Part shown: in pieces, positions 40,750 through 49,092 of the stretch | Layout: each line of letters starts with the position of its first letter | How positions within the stretch are numbered: the stretch's first letter is position 1 | NCBI RefSeq assembly: GCF_023516595.1 | Contig: NZ_JAMGBG010000067.1 | Span: 88,139-152,138 of the forward strand | Direction of reading: 5' to 3' | Source of the DNA: Streptomyces neyagawaensis | GTDB taxonomy: Bacteria; Actinomycetota; Actinomycetes; Streptomycetales; Streptomycetaceae | Length of the DNA: 64,000 bases | The notes under the pieces: model-generated | What the model was told of the DNA's origin: nothing | The model's input: only the letters and a program-made list of their open reading frames with translations | The model's database searches: none | Made by a program: the position numbers and the translations under genes

Positions 40750-40937
40750 GACAGTCCCCCCGGGGTCCGGGGGGACACAGAAAGATACCCGCCGACCTCG
40801 GCGGGTATCTCGTCGCGCAGTAACTGACGGGTGGTCACGCCCCCGGGGGAGGCTTCGTTCCCCAGAGGGCCGCGCCGTCGGGAGCGGTGGTGTGCGGCGG
40901 AAGGTCGAGCAGCGGCGTCGTCGGAAACGTGGTCCAC
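40746..40937 (-). CDS. Small protein (63 aa) coupled to the DMATS gene
   Basis: A GTG at 40935-40937 follows an excellent ribosome site (AAGGGAGGTGTC), and the stop overlaps the prenyltransferase start (GTGA). The product is 63 residues, basic in the middle (H-H-R-S-R-R-R-G-P-L-G-N-E), with the most ordered-looking part T-T-R-Q-L-L-R-D-E-I-P-A-E-V-G-G-Y. No Trp or Cys and no known domain. It could be a small accessory protein of the enzyme or a coupling leader; a peptide substrate is a less likely alternative since the family normally prenylates free indoles. Confidence 0.7.
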   Translation of the reverse strand: MDHVSDDAAARPSAAHHRSRRRGPLGNEASPGGVTTRQLLRDEIPAEVGGYLSVSPRTPGGLS

Positions 40938-41038
40938 GACACCTCCCTTGTTTCGTTAGTCACCACGAATGCCGCCGCGTTACTACCCCTTAGGTTGAAT
41001 CTTCATGCAGTGTCTGGACGTTGCGCCTGTTGCGTGCA

Positions 41039-42382
41039 TCACCCCTTCAACCAGGACAGGAAGGAACTCCAGACACCCGACCGCTCCGCCCTGCGCCCGG
41101 CCGGCGCCTGGTGGTCGGGCCGTGCGGTCTCCTGCGCACGCGGCGGGGTGGGCCGGTGCACGACCTGCGGGGTGAAGCGGCACGGCAGCACGGCGAGCGC
41201 CCGGTGGAACGGGCCCGGCCGCCAGGTCAGGCTGTCCTCGGGCACCGCCAGCTCGATGTCGTGCAGCCGGTTCAGCAGGTTCTCGATGGCCGTCATGGTG
41301 ACCAGCCGCGCGAGGTCCTTGGACGGGCAGGCGTGCGGGCCCGCGCTCCACGCGAGGTGGGCACGCCGGCCGCCGGTCTGCCGGGCCGCCGCCAGCGCCG
41401 GGTCGGTGTTGGCGGCGGTGATGCTGACCAGCACCAGGTCGCCGGCGCGCATCTTCGTCCCGGCGAAATCCAGGTCGGAGGCCGGGTAGTGCGGCGCGTA
41501 GTTCGCCATGGGCGGGTTCTCCCACAGCGTGTCGTCGATGGCCTCCTCGATGAGGCCACCGTCGGCGTACCGGTCGTGGGTGAGCAGCCGGTGCAGGGTG
41601 TTGCCGATGAGGTTGCGCAGCGGTTCGGCGCCCGCGCCGAGCAGCAGGATCAGCTGGTGGACGAGTTCCTCGTCGCTCAGCCGGGCCTCGTGCCGCATCA
41701 GGTGCGAGGTGACGTCGTCGGCGGGCCTGGCCCGCTTCAGCGCCACCAGCTCGCCGACGGCCTGGCCCAGCACCATGTTGGCCTTCTCGGCGTTGACGCC
41801 CTCGAAGACACCGGAGATGCCGAAGACGACGCGGTCGCCGACGTCCGCCGGGCAGCCGAACAACTCGTTGAAGACGAGCAGCGGCAGCTGCTTGACGTAG
41901 TCGTTCATCAGGTCGACCGAGCCGCGCGCGGCGACCTGGGCTATCAGGTAGTCGGAGGCGCGCTTGGTCATCTCCGTCAGCTGCCGGGAGTCCACGCGGG
42001 CCAGGGTGTCGGTGATCGCCTGACGCAGCCGGGCGTGCTCGGCGCCGTCGGTGAACATGGCGTTGGGCCGGTAGCCCAGCATCGGCACGACGGGGTTGTC
42101 GGGGCCGATGTTGCCCTCGGCGACGTCCCGCCAGCGCCGGGCGTCCTTGCGGAAGTTGCCCGAGTCCTGGAGCAGGTGGAGCGCCGTCGCGTGGTCGGTG
42201 ACGAGGGTCGCGTCCACACCGGGCGCGATCTCGACCGGCGCGGTCGCCCCGAAGTGCCGCAGGTACGCGTAGTACGCCTGGGGGTCGGCGGCGTACTCGG
42301 GGGTGTACAGCGGCACGGGCAGTCCGCTGCCGTGGGCGGGGCACCCGGGCGGCGGAACGGGGGAGTGGGGTTCGGGGGTCAT
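41039..42382 (-). CDS. Conservon-associated cytochrome P450 lacking the EXXR motif
   Basis: Predicted 447 aa. The heme-binding loop reads S-A-G-P-H-A-C-P-S-K-D-L-A-R with cysteine about residue 352. Where P450s have E-x-x-R in helix K, this has D-T-L-W (about residues 284-287, followed by E-N-P-P), as in the CYP157 group reported to lack EXXR. The I-helix A-G-x-x-T reads A-G-A-E-P, so the oxygen-activating threonine is missing. The C-terminal 45 residues are a basic extension. It is the last gene of the conservon, 16 bp after cvnD. The ATG is at 42380-42382. Confidence 0.9.
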   Translation of the reverse strand: MTPEPHSPVPPPGCPAHGSGLPVPLYTPEYAADPQAYYAYLRHFGATAPVEIAPGVDATLVTDHATALHLLQDSGNFRKDARRWRDVAEGNIGPDNPVVPMLGYRPNAMFTDGAEHARLRQAITDTLARVDSRQLTEMTKRASDYLIAQVAARGSVDLMNDYVKQLPLLVFNELFGCPADVGDRVVFGISGVFEGVNAEKANMVLGQAVGELVALKRARPADDVTSHLMRHEARLSDEELVHQLILLLGAGAEPLRNLIGNTLHRLLTHDRYADGGLIEEAIDDTLWENPPMANYAPHYPASDLDFAGTKMRAGDLVLVSITAANTDPALAAARQTGGRRAHLAWSAGPHACPSKDLARLVTMTAIENLLNRLHDIELAVPEDSLTWRPGPFHRALAVLPCRFTPQVVHRPTPPRAQETARPDHQAPAGRRAERSGVWSSFLSWLKG

Positions 42383-42398
42383 GTCTTTCGTCTTGCTC

Positions 42399-42992
42399 CT
42401 AACGGGCGCGGTCCATCAAGTAGCGGACGAGCGTGATCAGTGCTTCGGCGGACGATCGCTCGTCGCGCGCGTCGCAGGTGACGACCGGGGTGTCGTCGAG
42501 CAGATCGAGCGCTTCGCGCAGCGCCCTCTCGTCCCGCAGGGGTGAACCGTCGAAGTGGTTGACGGCGATCGCGTAGTCGAGCCCGTACTGCTCGATCAGG
42601 TCGATCACCGCGAAGGAGTCCGCCAGCCGCTCGGGGTCGACCAGCACCAGCGCGCCGAGGGCGCCGCGTGCCATGTCCTCCCACATCTGCACGAAGCGCT
42701 GCTGTCCGGGCGTACCGAACAGGTACAGCACGACGCGTTCGCTGACGGTCAGCCGGCCGAAGTCCATGGCGACCGTGGTGGTGGTCTTGCTCTGGACCCC
42801 CTTGAGGTCGTCGATGGCCTCGCCCGCGCGGGTCATCGTCTCCTCGGTGGACAGCGGCGAGATCTCGGAGATCGACCCGATGAACGTGGTCTTGCCCACC
42901 GCGAAGTGCCCGACCACCAGGATCTTCACGGCGGTCTGGGTCTCCCCGCCACGGACGTACGCCTGCTCATCCAAACTTGGCCCGGAGACCAT
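42399..42992 (-). CDS. cvnD: Conservon GTPase (CvnD)
   Basis: Predicted 197-aa small Ras/MglA-like GTPase. P-loop G-H-F-A-V-G-K-T-T, G-3 F-G-T-P-G-Q-Q-R-F (a glycine-threonine variant of D-x-x-G), and V-N-H-F-D as the G-4 N-K-x-D-like motif. It is expected to cycle with the roadblock protein and the kinase-like CvnA at the membrane. Its ATG lies inside the 3' end of cvnC (26-bp overlap), which is normal in conservons. Confidence 0.95.
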   Translation of the reverse strand: MVSGPSLDEQAYVRGGETQTAVKILVVGHFAVGKTTFIGSISEISPLSTEETMTRAGEAIDDLKGVQSKTTTTVAMDFGRLTVSERVVLYLFGTPGQQRFVQMWEDMARGALGALVLVDPERLADSFAVIDLIEQYGLDYAIAVNHFDGSPLRDERALREALDLLDDTPVVTCDARDERSSAEALITLVRYLMDRAR

Positions 42993-43344
42993 TCAGCACC
43001 TCCTCGAGAATCTGCAGGTTGGCCACGGGGGCCCGTTGCACGGGCGGGCGGCTGATGAGGTAGCCGCCCTCGGAGAGCGCGGCGAGCAGGATCTTCACCA
43101 CGCCCACCGGGAGCCGCATGTGCCCCGCGATCTCGGCTACGGAGAGGTAGCCGCCGACGCACATCCGCAGCACCTCCTGCTCCTCCGGGGAGAGGCGGGC
43201 GGGCCGCTGCTGGTGGTCGGCCGCGGCCGTGACCAGCGTGATCAGCGAGAACTGACCCTCGCCGGGCAGATGACGGCCGCCCGTGATGACGTACGGCCGC
43301 ACTAATTCGGCGGCTTCGTGCTCCTGCTTGTCGGTATCGCTCAT
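42967..43344 (-). CDS. cvnC: Conservon DUF742 protein (CvnC)
   Basis: Predicted 125 aa. The DUF742 pattern is clear: R-P-Y-V-I-T-G-G-R, L-V-T-A, then a winged-helix-like segment S-V-A-E-I-A-G-H-M-R-L-P-V-G-V-V-K-I-L-L-A-A-L and G-G-Y-L-I-S-R-P-P. Its ATG overlaps the cvnB stop. Role within the complex is as an adaptor. Confidence 0.95.
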   Translation of the reverse strand: MSDTDKQEHEAAELVRPYVITGGRHLPGEGQFSLITLVTAAADHQQRPARLSPEEQEVLRMCVGGYLSVAEIAGHMRLPVGVVKILLAALSEGGYLISRPPVQRAPVANLQILEEVLNGLRAKFG

Positions 43345-43742
43345 GGCCGTACCACGCTGCTCTCGCGAGGCGGAGCAGTCAGAACCTTGCCCAACTGCCC
43401 GACAAGCTGCTGCATCCGGAAGGTGATGTCCGCCATGTCGACGTCCGAGGACGCGGACACGGCGAGGTAGGCGCCGGCGCCGGCGGAGATCAGGAAGATC
43501 CAGCCGCCGTCGAACTCGACCAGGGTCTGCTGCCAGCGCAGATCGGATCCGTCACAGAAGAAGGCCAGCGACCGGCTCAACGACTGCAGACCGCTCATGG
43601 CGGCGGCGGCCTTGTCCGCGTCGTCCTTGCTCACGTCCTTGGAGCGGGCCCGCTGGAGCCCGTCGGCGGAGATGAGCACGGCGTGCAGCGCCCCGGGGAT
43701 CTCCAGGGCGCTGTCCAGCATCCAGGAAAGATCGTTGTTCAT
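43341..43742 (-). CDS. cvnB: Conservon roadblock/LC7 protein (CvnB)
   Basis: Predicted 133 aa. Starts L-S-W-M-L-D-S-A-L-E-I-P-G-A-L-H-A-V-L-I-S-A-D-G-L, the roadblock hallmark, followed by the beta-sheet half F-D-G-G-W-I-F-L-I-S-A-G-A-G-A-Y-L-A-V. Probable GTPase-regulating partner of CvnD. The ATG overlaps the cvnA stop (ATGA). Confidence 0.95.
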   Translation of the reverse strand: MNNDLSWMLDSALEIPGALHAVLISADGLQRARSKDVSKDDADKAAAAMSGLQSLSRSLAFFCDGSDLRWQQTLVEFDGGWIFLISAGAGAYLAVSASSDVDMADITFRMQQLVGQLGKVLTAPPRESSVVRP

Positions 43743-44947
43743 GAGACCTCGTGCCCTTCACTGCTCGCGTCACCGGTGCCGCCCGGCCGCTCGCCGCCCG
43801 GCTGCGTGGCGCGGCCCTTGTCCGTGCCCTGCTTGAAGGCGGCCATGATCGCCGCCGTGTCCTCGCTGCGCCGCCGCGGGGCGGGCGCGTCCGACGGGCC
43901 GCTGTTGGAGACGAGCTCCATGGGCCGCTTGCGCCGGCGCCGGGGCAGGCCGTCGTCCGTGGTCGGCAGGGGCAGGGAGGGCTCGGGGCCGGTCTCGCGC
44001 GCCACGGCGACCGTGTCGACGACCGGCGGCCGCTCCCGGGTCTCCTGGACGACCACGACGGGCTCCTGCGGCTCCTGCGGGGCCGGCATGTCGGTGAGCA
44101 GCTCGTCGGGCAGCAGCACGACGGCCCGCACACCGCCGTACGGCGACGTGGAGTCCACGGAGACCGTGAAGCCGAACCGCTCGCAGAGCACACCGATCAC
44201 GGCGAAGCCGAACTGCGGCGGGTTGCCGAGCCCGGACACACCGGAGGCGCGCTCGCTCGTCAGGAGCTTCTCGGCCCTGGCCTTCTCCTCCTCGTTCATA
44301 CCGACACCGGCGTCGTCGACGACGATGCAGACGCCCTTGGGGACGGTACGGACGTTGATCTCCACCACCGTGTCGGGGCTGGAGTAGCTGGTCGCGTTGT
44401 CGAGCAGCTCGGCGAGCGCGAGCGCCACCGGCTCCACCGCGCGGCTGGTGAGCCCGAAGTCCACCTTCGACAGGATCTGCACACGCTGGAAGTGGCGGAT
44501 CCTGCCCTGGGCGCTGCGGACCACGTCGTAGACCGAGGCCACGTCGCGGTGGCGGCCGAGCCAGCCCTCGCAGAGCACGGCGATGGACTGGGCGCGGCGA
44601 CCGAACTGCGCGTTCATGTGGTCGATCTCCAGGAGGTCCTGGAGCATGACGGAGTCGCCGTACTTGCGCTGCAGACCCGAGATGATGCGCTGCTGTTCGG
44701 CGGCGAGACCCTGGAGCGTCCTCATCGCGGACTTCAGGGCCGTACGCGTTTCCGCCTCGGCCTCCTGCTGCGCCTCTCGGACGGACTGGGAGTAATGAGT
44801 CTCCAACTCACCGTAGTGGTTCTTGAGCCCTGCGATCTCCTGTCGTAATCCGCGGGCCGCACGTCGCTGGCGAACAACGAGGGCGGCTGCGAGAAGGGTT
44901 AGGACAAGAAGAACCCAAAGCACCGGATTCTGTATGTATGGCGTCAT
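43739..44947 (-). CDS. cvnA: Conservon membrane sensor kinase-like protein (CvnA)
   Basis: Predicted 402 aa. One N-terminal membrane helix (about residues 9-26) with almost no extracytoplasmic part, a coiled linker, and a HATPase_c domain: N box E-L-L-D-N-A-T-S-Y-S, G1 D-D-A-G-V-G-M, G2 G-F-A-V-I-G-V. No DHp phosphoacceptor histidine in a classic box. The last 130 residues are Pro/Glu/Arg-rich and disordered. The ATG at 44945-44947 follows GAAGAGGG. It heads the cvnA-B-C-D-P450 operon. Confidence 0.93.
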   Translation of the reverse strand: MTPYIQNPVLWVLLVLTLLAAALVVRQRRAARGLRQEIAGLKNHYGELETHYSQSVREAQQEAEAETRTALKSAMRTLQGLAAEQQRIISGLQRKYGDSVMLQDLLEIDHMNAQFGRRAQSIAVLCEGWLGRHRDVASVYDVVRSAQGRIRHFQRVQILSKVDFGLTSRAVEPVALALAELLDNATSYSSPDTVVEINVRTVPKGVCIVVDDAGVGMNEEEKARAEKLLTSERASGVSGLGNPPQFGFAVIGVLCERFGFTVSVDSTSPYGGVRAVVLLPDELLTDMPAPQEPQEPVVVVQETRERPPVVDTVAVARETGPEPSLPLPTTDDGLPRRRRKRPMELVSNSGPSDAPAPRRRSEDTAAIMAAFKQGTDKGRATQPGGERPGGTGDASSEGHEVS

Positions 44948-45421
44948 GAGACCCTCTTCAGGCGGCTGAAGGCCAGCTACTGAAATCCCGTCAATGCGCG
45001 CAGACCGGAGGTCGCCCATCCAGGGTCGCCGCCCAGGCTGCCCCCTTGGCGAGAGGTGCCGCTTTTGCACCTATCCGTCCGTTCAGCAAGTGCGGTGATC
45101 GTATCACCGCATTGAGTCATGGCGAGACGTCAAGATGCGGAATCCTTATGAAACTTGAGCGACAGCCGACAGTTACTGGCCCTGCGCTTTTCGTAGTTGA
45201 TGAACCACCGCGCGCGACCATACTGCCGGAACCGCGTTTCACCGGCGTCACGGGGTTCCCGTCCCCCGTCTCGCGCTGAATTGCCGCGCGTCAACTCGAC
45301 GCGGTGCGACGCGCGGAACGTCCCGTTCGGCACCTCTCACGGAGGAGGCAGGGCACTAACCGGAAGCGGAAGCGGAAGGCGGAGCCGACGGGCCGACCGG
45401 TGTGTCCCGTACCGTGCCCGG
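44948..45421. promoter_or_regulatory. Upstream region of the conservon; otherwise no gene
   Basis: A 474-bp spacer of lower G+C than its neighbours between divergent genes. It holds the perfect palindrome annotated separately and presumably the promoters of cvnA and of the maleylpyruvate-isomerase-like gene. No ORF with start and ribosome site was accepted here; the GGAGGAGGC at about 45341 precedes no start codon. Confidence 0.5.
45091..45111. promoter_or_regulatory. Perfect 9-bp inverted repeat upstream of the conservon
   Basis: TGCGGTGAT and ATCACCGCA flank CGT, 144 bp upstream of the cvnA start. It is a good candidate operator; no T-tract or adjacent gene end suggests a terminator. Confidence 0.55.
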
Positions 45422-46078
45422 GTGGACCTCTTCTCCCGTTCCTGGGCGGCGCTGCGCACGGCGGTCGCCGCGTTGCCCGACGAGGACTTCACCCGGCCCT
45501 CCGGGTGTGCCGGCTGGCTCGTCCGGGACCTCGTCTGCCATCTGGTCGTCGACGCGCAGGACGTACTGATCACCCTGGTGACGCCGGCCGACGCGGAGCC
45601 GACCGCCGACGCGGTGACCTACTGGACCGTGACGCACGAACCACCGTCCGGCGACGACCCGTTGGACGCGCTGATCGTCCGCCTCGCCGCCGCGTACGAG
45701 GAGCCGGCCCTGCTCAAGTTCCACCTCGACGACGTCGGCTCCGCGGCGGGCCGCGCCGCCGCGCTCACCGATCCCGGCCTCCGGGTGAGCACGCAGGACA
45801 AGGTGCTCACCGCCGGCGACTACCTCACCGCGTACGTCCTGGAGTGGACCCTGCACCACCTGGACCTGACGGCCCACCTGCCGGACGTTCCGGGGCCGCC
45901 CCAGGAGGGCCTGACCCGGTCCCGGGCTCTGCTGGAGGGCATCGCGGGGACGGCGTTCCCCGCGTCGTTCTCCGACGAGGACGTGCTGCTCGTGGGAACG
46001 GGGCGGCGGCGCCCCACGGAGACGGAGCGGGCCGCGCTCGGGGAGCGCGCGGAGCTGCTGCCGTTCGTGATCGGCTGA
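45422..46078 (+). CDS. Maleylpyruvate isomerase N-terminal/DinB-like protein
   Basis: Predicted 218 aa. Four-helix DinB/MDMPI fold: W-A-A-L-R-T-A-V-A-A-L-P-D-E-D-F-T-R-P-S near the start, V-R-D-L-V-C-H-L-V-V-D (metal-ligand histidine), and E-W-T-L-H-H-L-D-L-T at about residue 150 (ligand histidines). In actinobacteria such enzymes are often mycothiol-dependent transferases. Start taken as the GTG at 45422, with no clear ribosome site, so the transcript may be leaderless. Confidence 0.8.
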   Translation: MDLFSRSWAALRTAVAALPDEDFTRPSGCAGWLVRDLVCHLVVDAQDVLITLVTPADAEPTADAVTYWTVTHEPPSGDDPLDALIVRLAAAYEEPALLKFHLDDVGSAAGRAAALTDPGLRVSTQDKVLTAGDYLTAYVLEWTLHHLDLTAHLPDVPGPPQEGLTRSRALLEGIAGTAFPASFSDEDVLLVGTGRRRPTETERAALGERAELLPFVIG

Positions 46079-46094
46079 CGCGCCCGTCGGTCGG

Positions 46095-46610
46095 TCAGAC
46101 GTAACTCCAGCGCCAGGCGTTCGACTTGTACACGCATGTGATCCGGTCGCCGCCCTCGGTGGTGGTGACGGCGCCGTGGTCGCTGTTGCGGCAGAACTGC
46201 CCGGCCGAGTAGCAGTTGCCGGAGTTCGAGACGATCGTGCACGTGCCGGTGGTGTCCTCGTCCGCGCCGCCGGAGCCGGAGTCCGTGCCGGAGCCGCCGC
46301 CCGTACCCGTGTCGGCGGCCTTCGCCGTCTTGGTGACGGTGACCGTGGGGCGCGGCTTCGACTTTGCCTTGACGGTCTCGGTGACGGTCGGCGCGGGCTC
46401 GGGTATCGCCGTGACTGTCGCGGTGACGGTCGTCGCGGGCTTGACCTTGGCCTCGACCGGCTGCTGCCCGTCCTCCCCGGTGGACCCGGCGACCGCGCCC
46501 GCCACGAAGAGCGCCGCCCCGCCGATCCACACGAGCACGCGCTTGCGGAGGGGCCGGGTGTCGGGCCGCCGCGGAGGCGGCGGTATGGGAGTGGTGTACG
46601 GATTCGTCAT
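46095..46610 (-). CDS. Single-pass membrane protein with Cys-rich extracytoplasmic domain
   Basis: Predicted 171 aa. A Pro-rich cytoplasmic N-terminus, one membrane helix (about residues 26-44, V-L-V-W-I-G-G-A-A-L-F-V-A-G), a Thr/Val/Lys-rich stalk with many T-V-T repeats, and a roughly 45-residue C-terminal domain with four cysteines (G-T-C-T-I, G-N-C-Y, Q-F-C-R, I-T-C-V), probably two disulfides. The ATG at 46608-46610 follows GGGGGGCGAG. Unknown function, extracytoplasmic. Confidence 0.78.
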   Translation of the reverse strand: MTNPYTTPIPPPPRRPDTRPLRKRVLVWIGGAALFVAGAVAGSTGEDGQQPVEAKVKPATTVTATVTAIPEPAPTVTETVKAKSKPRPTVTVTKTAKAADTGTGGGSGTDSGSGGADEDTTGTCTIVSNSGNCYSAGQFCRNSDHGAVTTTEGGDRITCVYKSNAWRWSYV

Positions 46611-46739
46611 CTCGCCCCCCGAATGTCGCAGGTGCAGCGACCGTAGTGCCCCACGGGGCGACATGTGAGGGGATGTGCGGAAGAGGTGTCCATCCTGTGA
46701 CCACGGCCCGCGCCGCATGGTGCGGCGCCCCGGCCCATG

Positions 46740-46772
46740 GGGAAACCCCAGGTCTGCGACCTGGGGTTTCCT
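46740..46772. terminator. Terminator, type shared with 51035-51061
   Basis: GGAAACCCCAGGTC pairs with GACCTGGGGTTTCC around TGC, between the 46095-46610 gene start side and the GH30 gene end. Its stem sequence is almost the same as the hairpin at 51035-51061. Confidence 0.8.
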
Positions 46773-46798
46773 CGTGTGTCACCGGGTGGGCCGGGCCG

Positions 46799-48844
46799 TC
46801 AGCCCGGCAGGTCGCTCAGCCACCAGCGCTGGTTGAGGCCCGAGTTGGGCCACCAGACGCCCACGGACGCGCCGTCGCTCGTGGACTGGCCGTTGACGTC
46901 GGCGAGTTGGCCGGTCGCCGCGTTGAGCAGGGTCCAGGAGCCGTCACCGGTGCTGGACAGGATCCACTGCGCGGCCGCGTCCCGTGTGCCCTCGTCGGCC
47001 TCGACCGTCAGGGAGCCACCGCGGATCGCCAGACGCGTGCCGGCGGCCCCGTTGGTGATCGCGTACCGCGTGCGGTTGCTCGTCGCCCCACTGCCGATCC
47101 GGTCGACGGTCCACTGCTGGGCCTTCGTGGTGGGGTCGACGTTCTTGATGACGAGGCCCTTGCCGTCGCCCGCGACCGCGAGGTTCTTTCCGCTCTGCAC
47201 GCCGGTCAGGGTGTACGTCTCGTCGTCGCGCAGCTCCGCGCGGTCCTTCGCCACCCCGGAGACGCCGTTGACCAGGAAGGAGGTCACGGACTGGGCGGGC
47301 ACGGTGATCGTGGCCTTCTTGCCCTTGACCCGGACCGCCTTCTTCTTCACCAGCTTGCCGGCGGCGTCCGTCACCACGGGGGTGACCGTCGCGCCGGAGG
47401 CGACCTTGCCGAACCTCGACAGGTCCAGCGTCACCGCGCGGGACTCGGTGGTGCTGTTGACGTGGACGACCGTCGCCTTCTCGCCCTTCTTCGCGACCGC
47501 CGCCGTGCTGGAGGTGTCGTTCGTCTTGATCAGACGGTCGCCCGGCTTGATGTAGTGCGTGAAGTTGCGGGCGGTGTCGAACTTGGTGTTCGTGTAGATC
47601 GGGCAGGTCTTCAGGGTGTCCGTGGACTTGCAGGCGAAGGAGAGCTGGATGGAACCCCAGTTGCCGCCCTTCGCGGACTCACCGCCGGGCTTCATGTTGT
47701 CGTAGTCCTCGACCGGCTGCCAGAAGACCCACGCCTTCGGCTCCAGTTCGCGCAGGTCGTCGACCATGCGCTGGGCGAGGCCCAGACCGGGGCGCATGTC
47801 GGTGAAGCTCTGCCCGTCGCCCCAGTCGCCCTCGACCTCGCTCATCCACAGCGGCTTGTCGGCGGCCTTGGCGAGGTCGCGGACGGTGGTGCGCTGGCTG
47901 GTGCCGTAGGTGTGGACGTTCATCTGGCCGACGAGGTCGCGGACCTCCTGCGGGTAGGAGTTCCAGTTCGTGGCGAACTTGCCGGGGTTGGTCTCGTCCA
48001 TCGCGGATATCTCCGCCCCGGTACGGGACTTGTCCAGGACCGGGCCGAGGGCGCGCAGCACCTTCTGCTGGAGTTCGGGGCCCATGTGGGCGCCCTCCTG
48101 GCGGCCGCCGGTGGGCTGCCCGTCCTCACCGAGCTTGGTTCCCCAGTAGTCGGTGTTCGGCTCGTTGAACGGGTCGAGGGTGTCGACCTTGATGCCGTGC
48201 GCCTTCTCCAGCCGCTCGGTGGCGCCGACCAGGTACTTGGCGAAGTCCTCGACCGACTCCTCCTTCAGCTGGTCCTTCGAGGAGTCGAAGCCGCCGGAGA
48301 CATAGCCGCTGACCGTCATGAACCACGGCGGGGAGTTGCTGAACGCCTCCCAGCGCGTGATGTCCTTCTTGATGCGGTCCACCCACCAGCGCTGGGTGGC
48401 GTCGGCCTTCTTGTTCCAGTCGGCCGGGTCGTCGGCGTTCCACCAGTCGACGTCCTCGCGGGTGGTGCCCGCCGGGGCCTTCCACCAGCCCTCGACGGCG
48501 CCGCCGGCCCGCAGGTAGTCCTTGACGTCGGGGGCGTTGCCGCCGCCGATGTTGTAGCGGGCGATGTTGAGGTTGAGGCCGCTCTCCCCGAACAGGAGCT
48601 TCGCGAGCTTCTCGCGGATCTGCGGGGGATAGTCGCCGGTGGCGTTGGCGAACCACACCAGGCTGGTGCCCCAGCCCTCGAAGCTGTCGCCCTTGTACGA
48701 GGGGTCCGGCCGGACGGTGACCGACGCGGCGGCCGGTTCGGCGTGCGCCAACGGCAGTGAGGTGGTGGCCATGACGGTCCCGGTCGCCAGGGCGGTCACG
48801 CCGATGGCCCCGAGGAGCCGTCTCGTGCGGGTGCGGTGTGCCAT
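46799..48844 (-). CDS. Secreted GH30-like glycosidase with ricin-type (CBM13) domain
   Basis: Predicted 681 aa. A signal peptide (about residues 8-36, ending A-H-A) leads into a GH30-type (beta/alpha)8 domain: F-E-G-W-G-T-S-L-V-W near the start, acid/base in D-P-F-N-E-P-N (about residue 228) and nucleophile in M-S-E-V-E-G-D-W (about residue 335). A beta-sandwich side domain follows and then a ricin-type domain (about 560-680; W-T-V-D-R-I, W-I-L-S-S-T-G-D-G-S-W, N-Q-R-W-W). Resembles actinobacterial endo-beta-1,6-galactanases acting on arabinogalactan. Probably controlled by the divergent LacI protein. Confidence 0.88.
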   Translation of the reverse strand: MAHRTRTRRLLGAIGVTALATGTVMATTSLPLAHAEPAAASVTVRPDPSYKGDSFEGWGTSLVWFANATGDYPPQIREKLAKLLFGESGLNLNIARYNIGGGNAPDVKDYLRAGGAVEGWWKAPAGTTREDVDWWNADDPADWNKKADATQRWWVDRIKKDITRWEAFSNSPPWFMTVSGYVSGGFDSSKDQLKEESVEDFAKYLVGATERLEKAHGIKVDTLDPFNEPNTDYWGTKLGEDGQPTGGRQEGAHMGPELQQKVLRALGPVLDKSRTGAEISAMDETNPGKFATNWNSYPQEVRDLVGQMNVHTYGTSQRTTVRDLAKAADKPLWMSEVEGDWGDGQSFTDMRPGLGLAQRMVDDLRELEPKAWVFWQPVEDYDNMKPGGESAKGGNWGSIQLSFACKSTDTLKTCPIYTNTKFDTARNFTHYIKPGDRLIKTNDTSSTAAVAKKGEKATVVHVNSTTESRAVTLDLSRFGKVASGATVTPVVTDAAGKLVKKKAVRVKGKKATITVPAQSVTSFLVNGVSGVAKDRAELRDDETYTLTGVQSGKNLAVAGDGKGLVIKNVDPTTKAQQWTVDRIGSGATSNRTRYAITNGAAGTRLAIRGGSLTVEADEGTRDAAAQWILSSTGDGSWTLLNAATGQLADVNGQSTSDGASVGVWWPNSGLNQRWWLSDLPG

Positions 48845-48971
48845 CTCGAGTAACTCCAACTCTTCCACGTGGCGCGCGTCCCGGCGCGACACGAGAGATC
48901 GGGGCCCGCTGGTGCGGTTCAGGGCTGTTCCGGTGCGGTTCGCGGTGCTCTCGTATGGTTGGTGACAGGTC

Positions 48972-48987
48972 ATGTTTACGTAAACAT
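48972..48987. promoter_or_regulatory. LacI-family operator (ATGTTTACGTAAACAT)
   Basis: A perfect 16-bp palindrome in the divergent spacer, 128 bp upstream of the GH30 start and 106 bp upstream of the lacI-type gene. The central CG with flanking A/T-rich arms is characteristic of LacI-family sites. Confidence 0.8.
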
Positions 48988-49092
48988 TCCTCGGCGCGAT
49001 GTCTACACTGTCCGAATCTCGGCGGTCAAGGGAGTCGCTGCGGACCGGCGGTGTCGCCGAGCGGCGCGCGGACGGGGAGCCTGGGGGACAAG

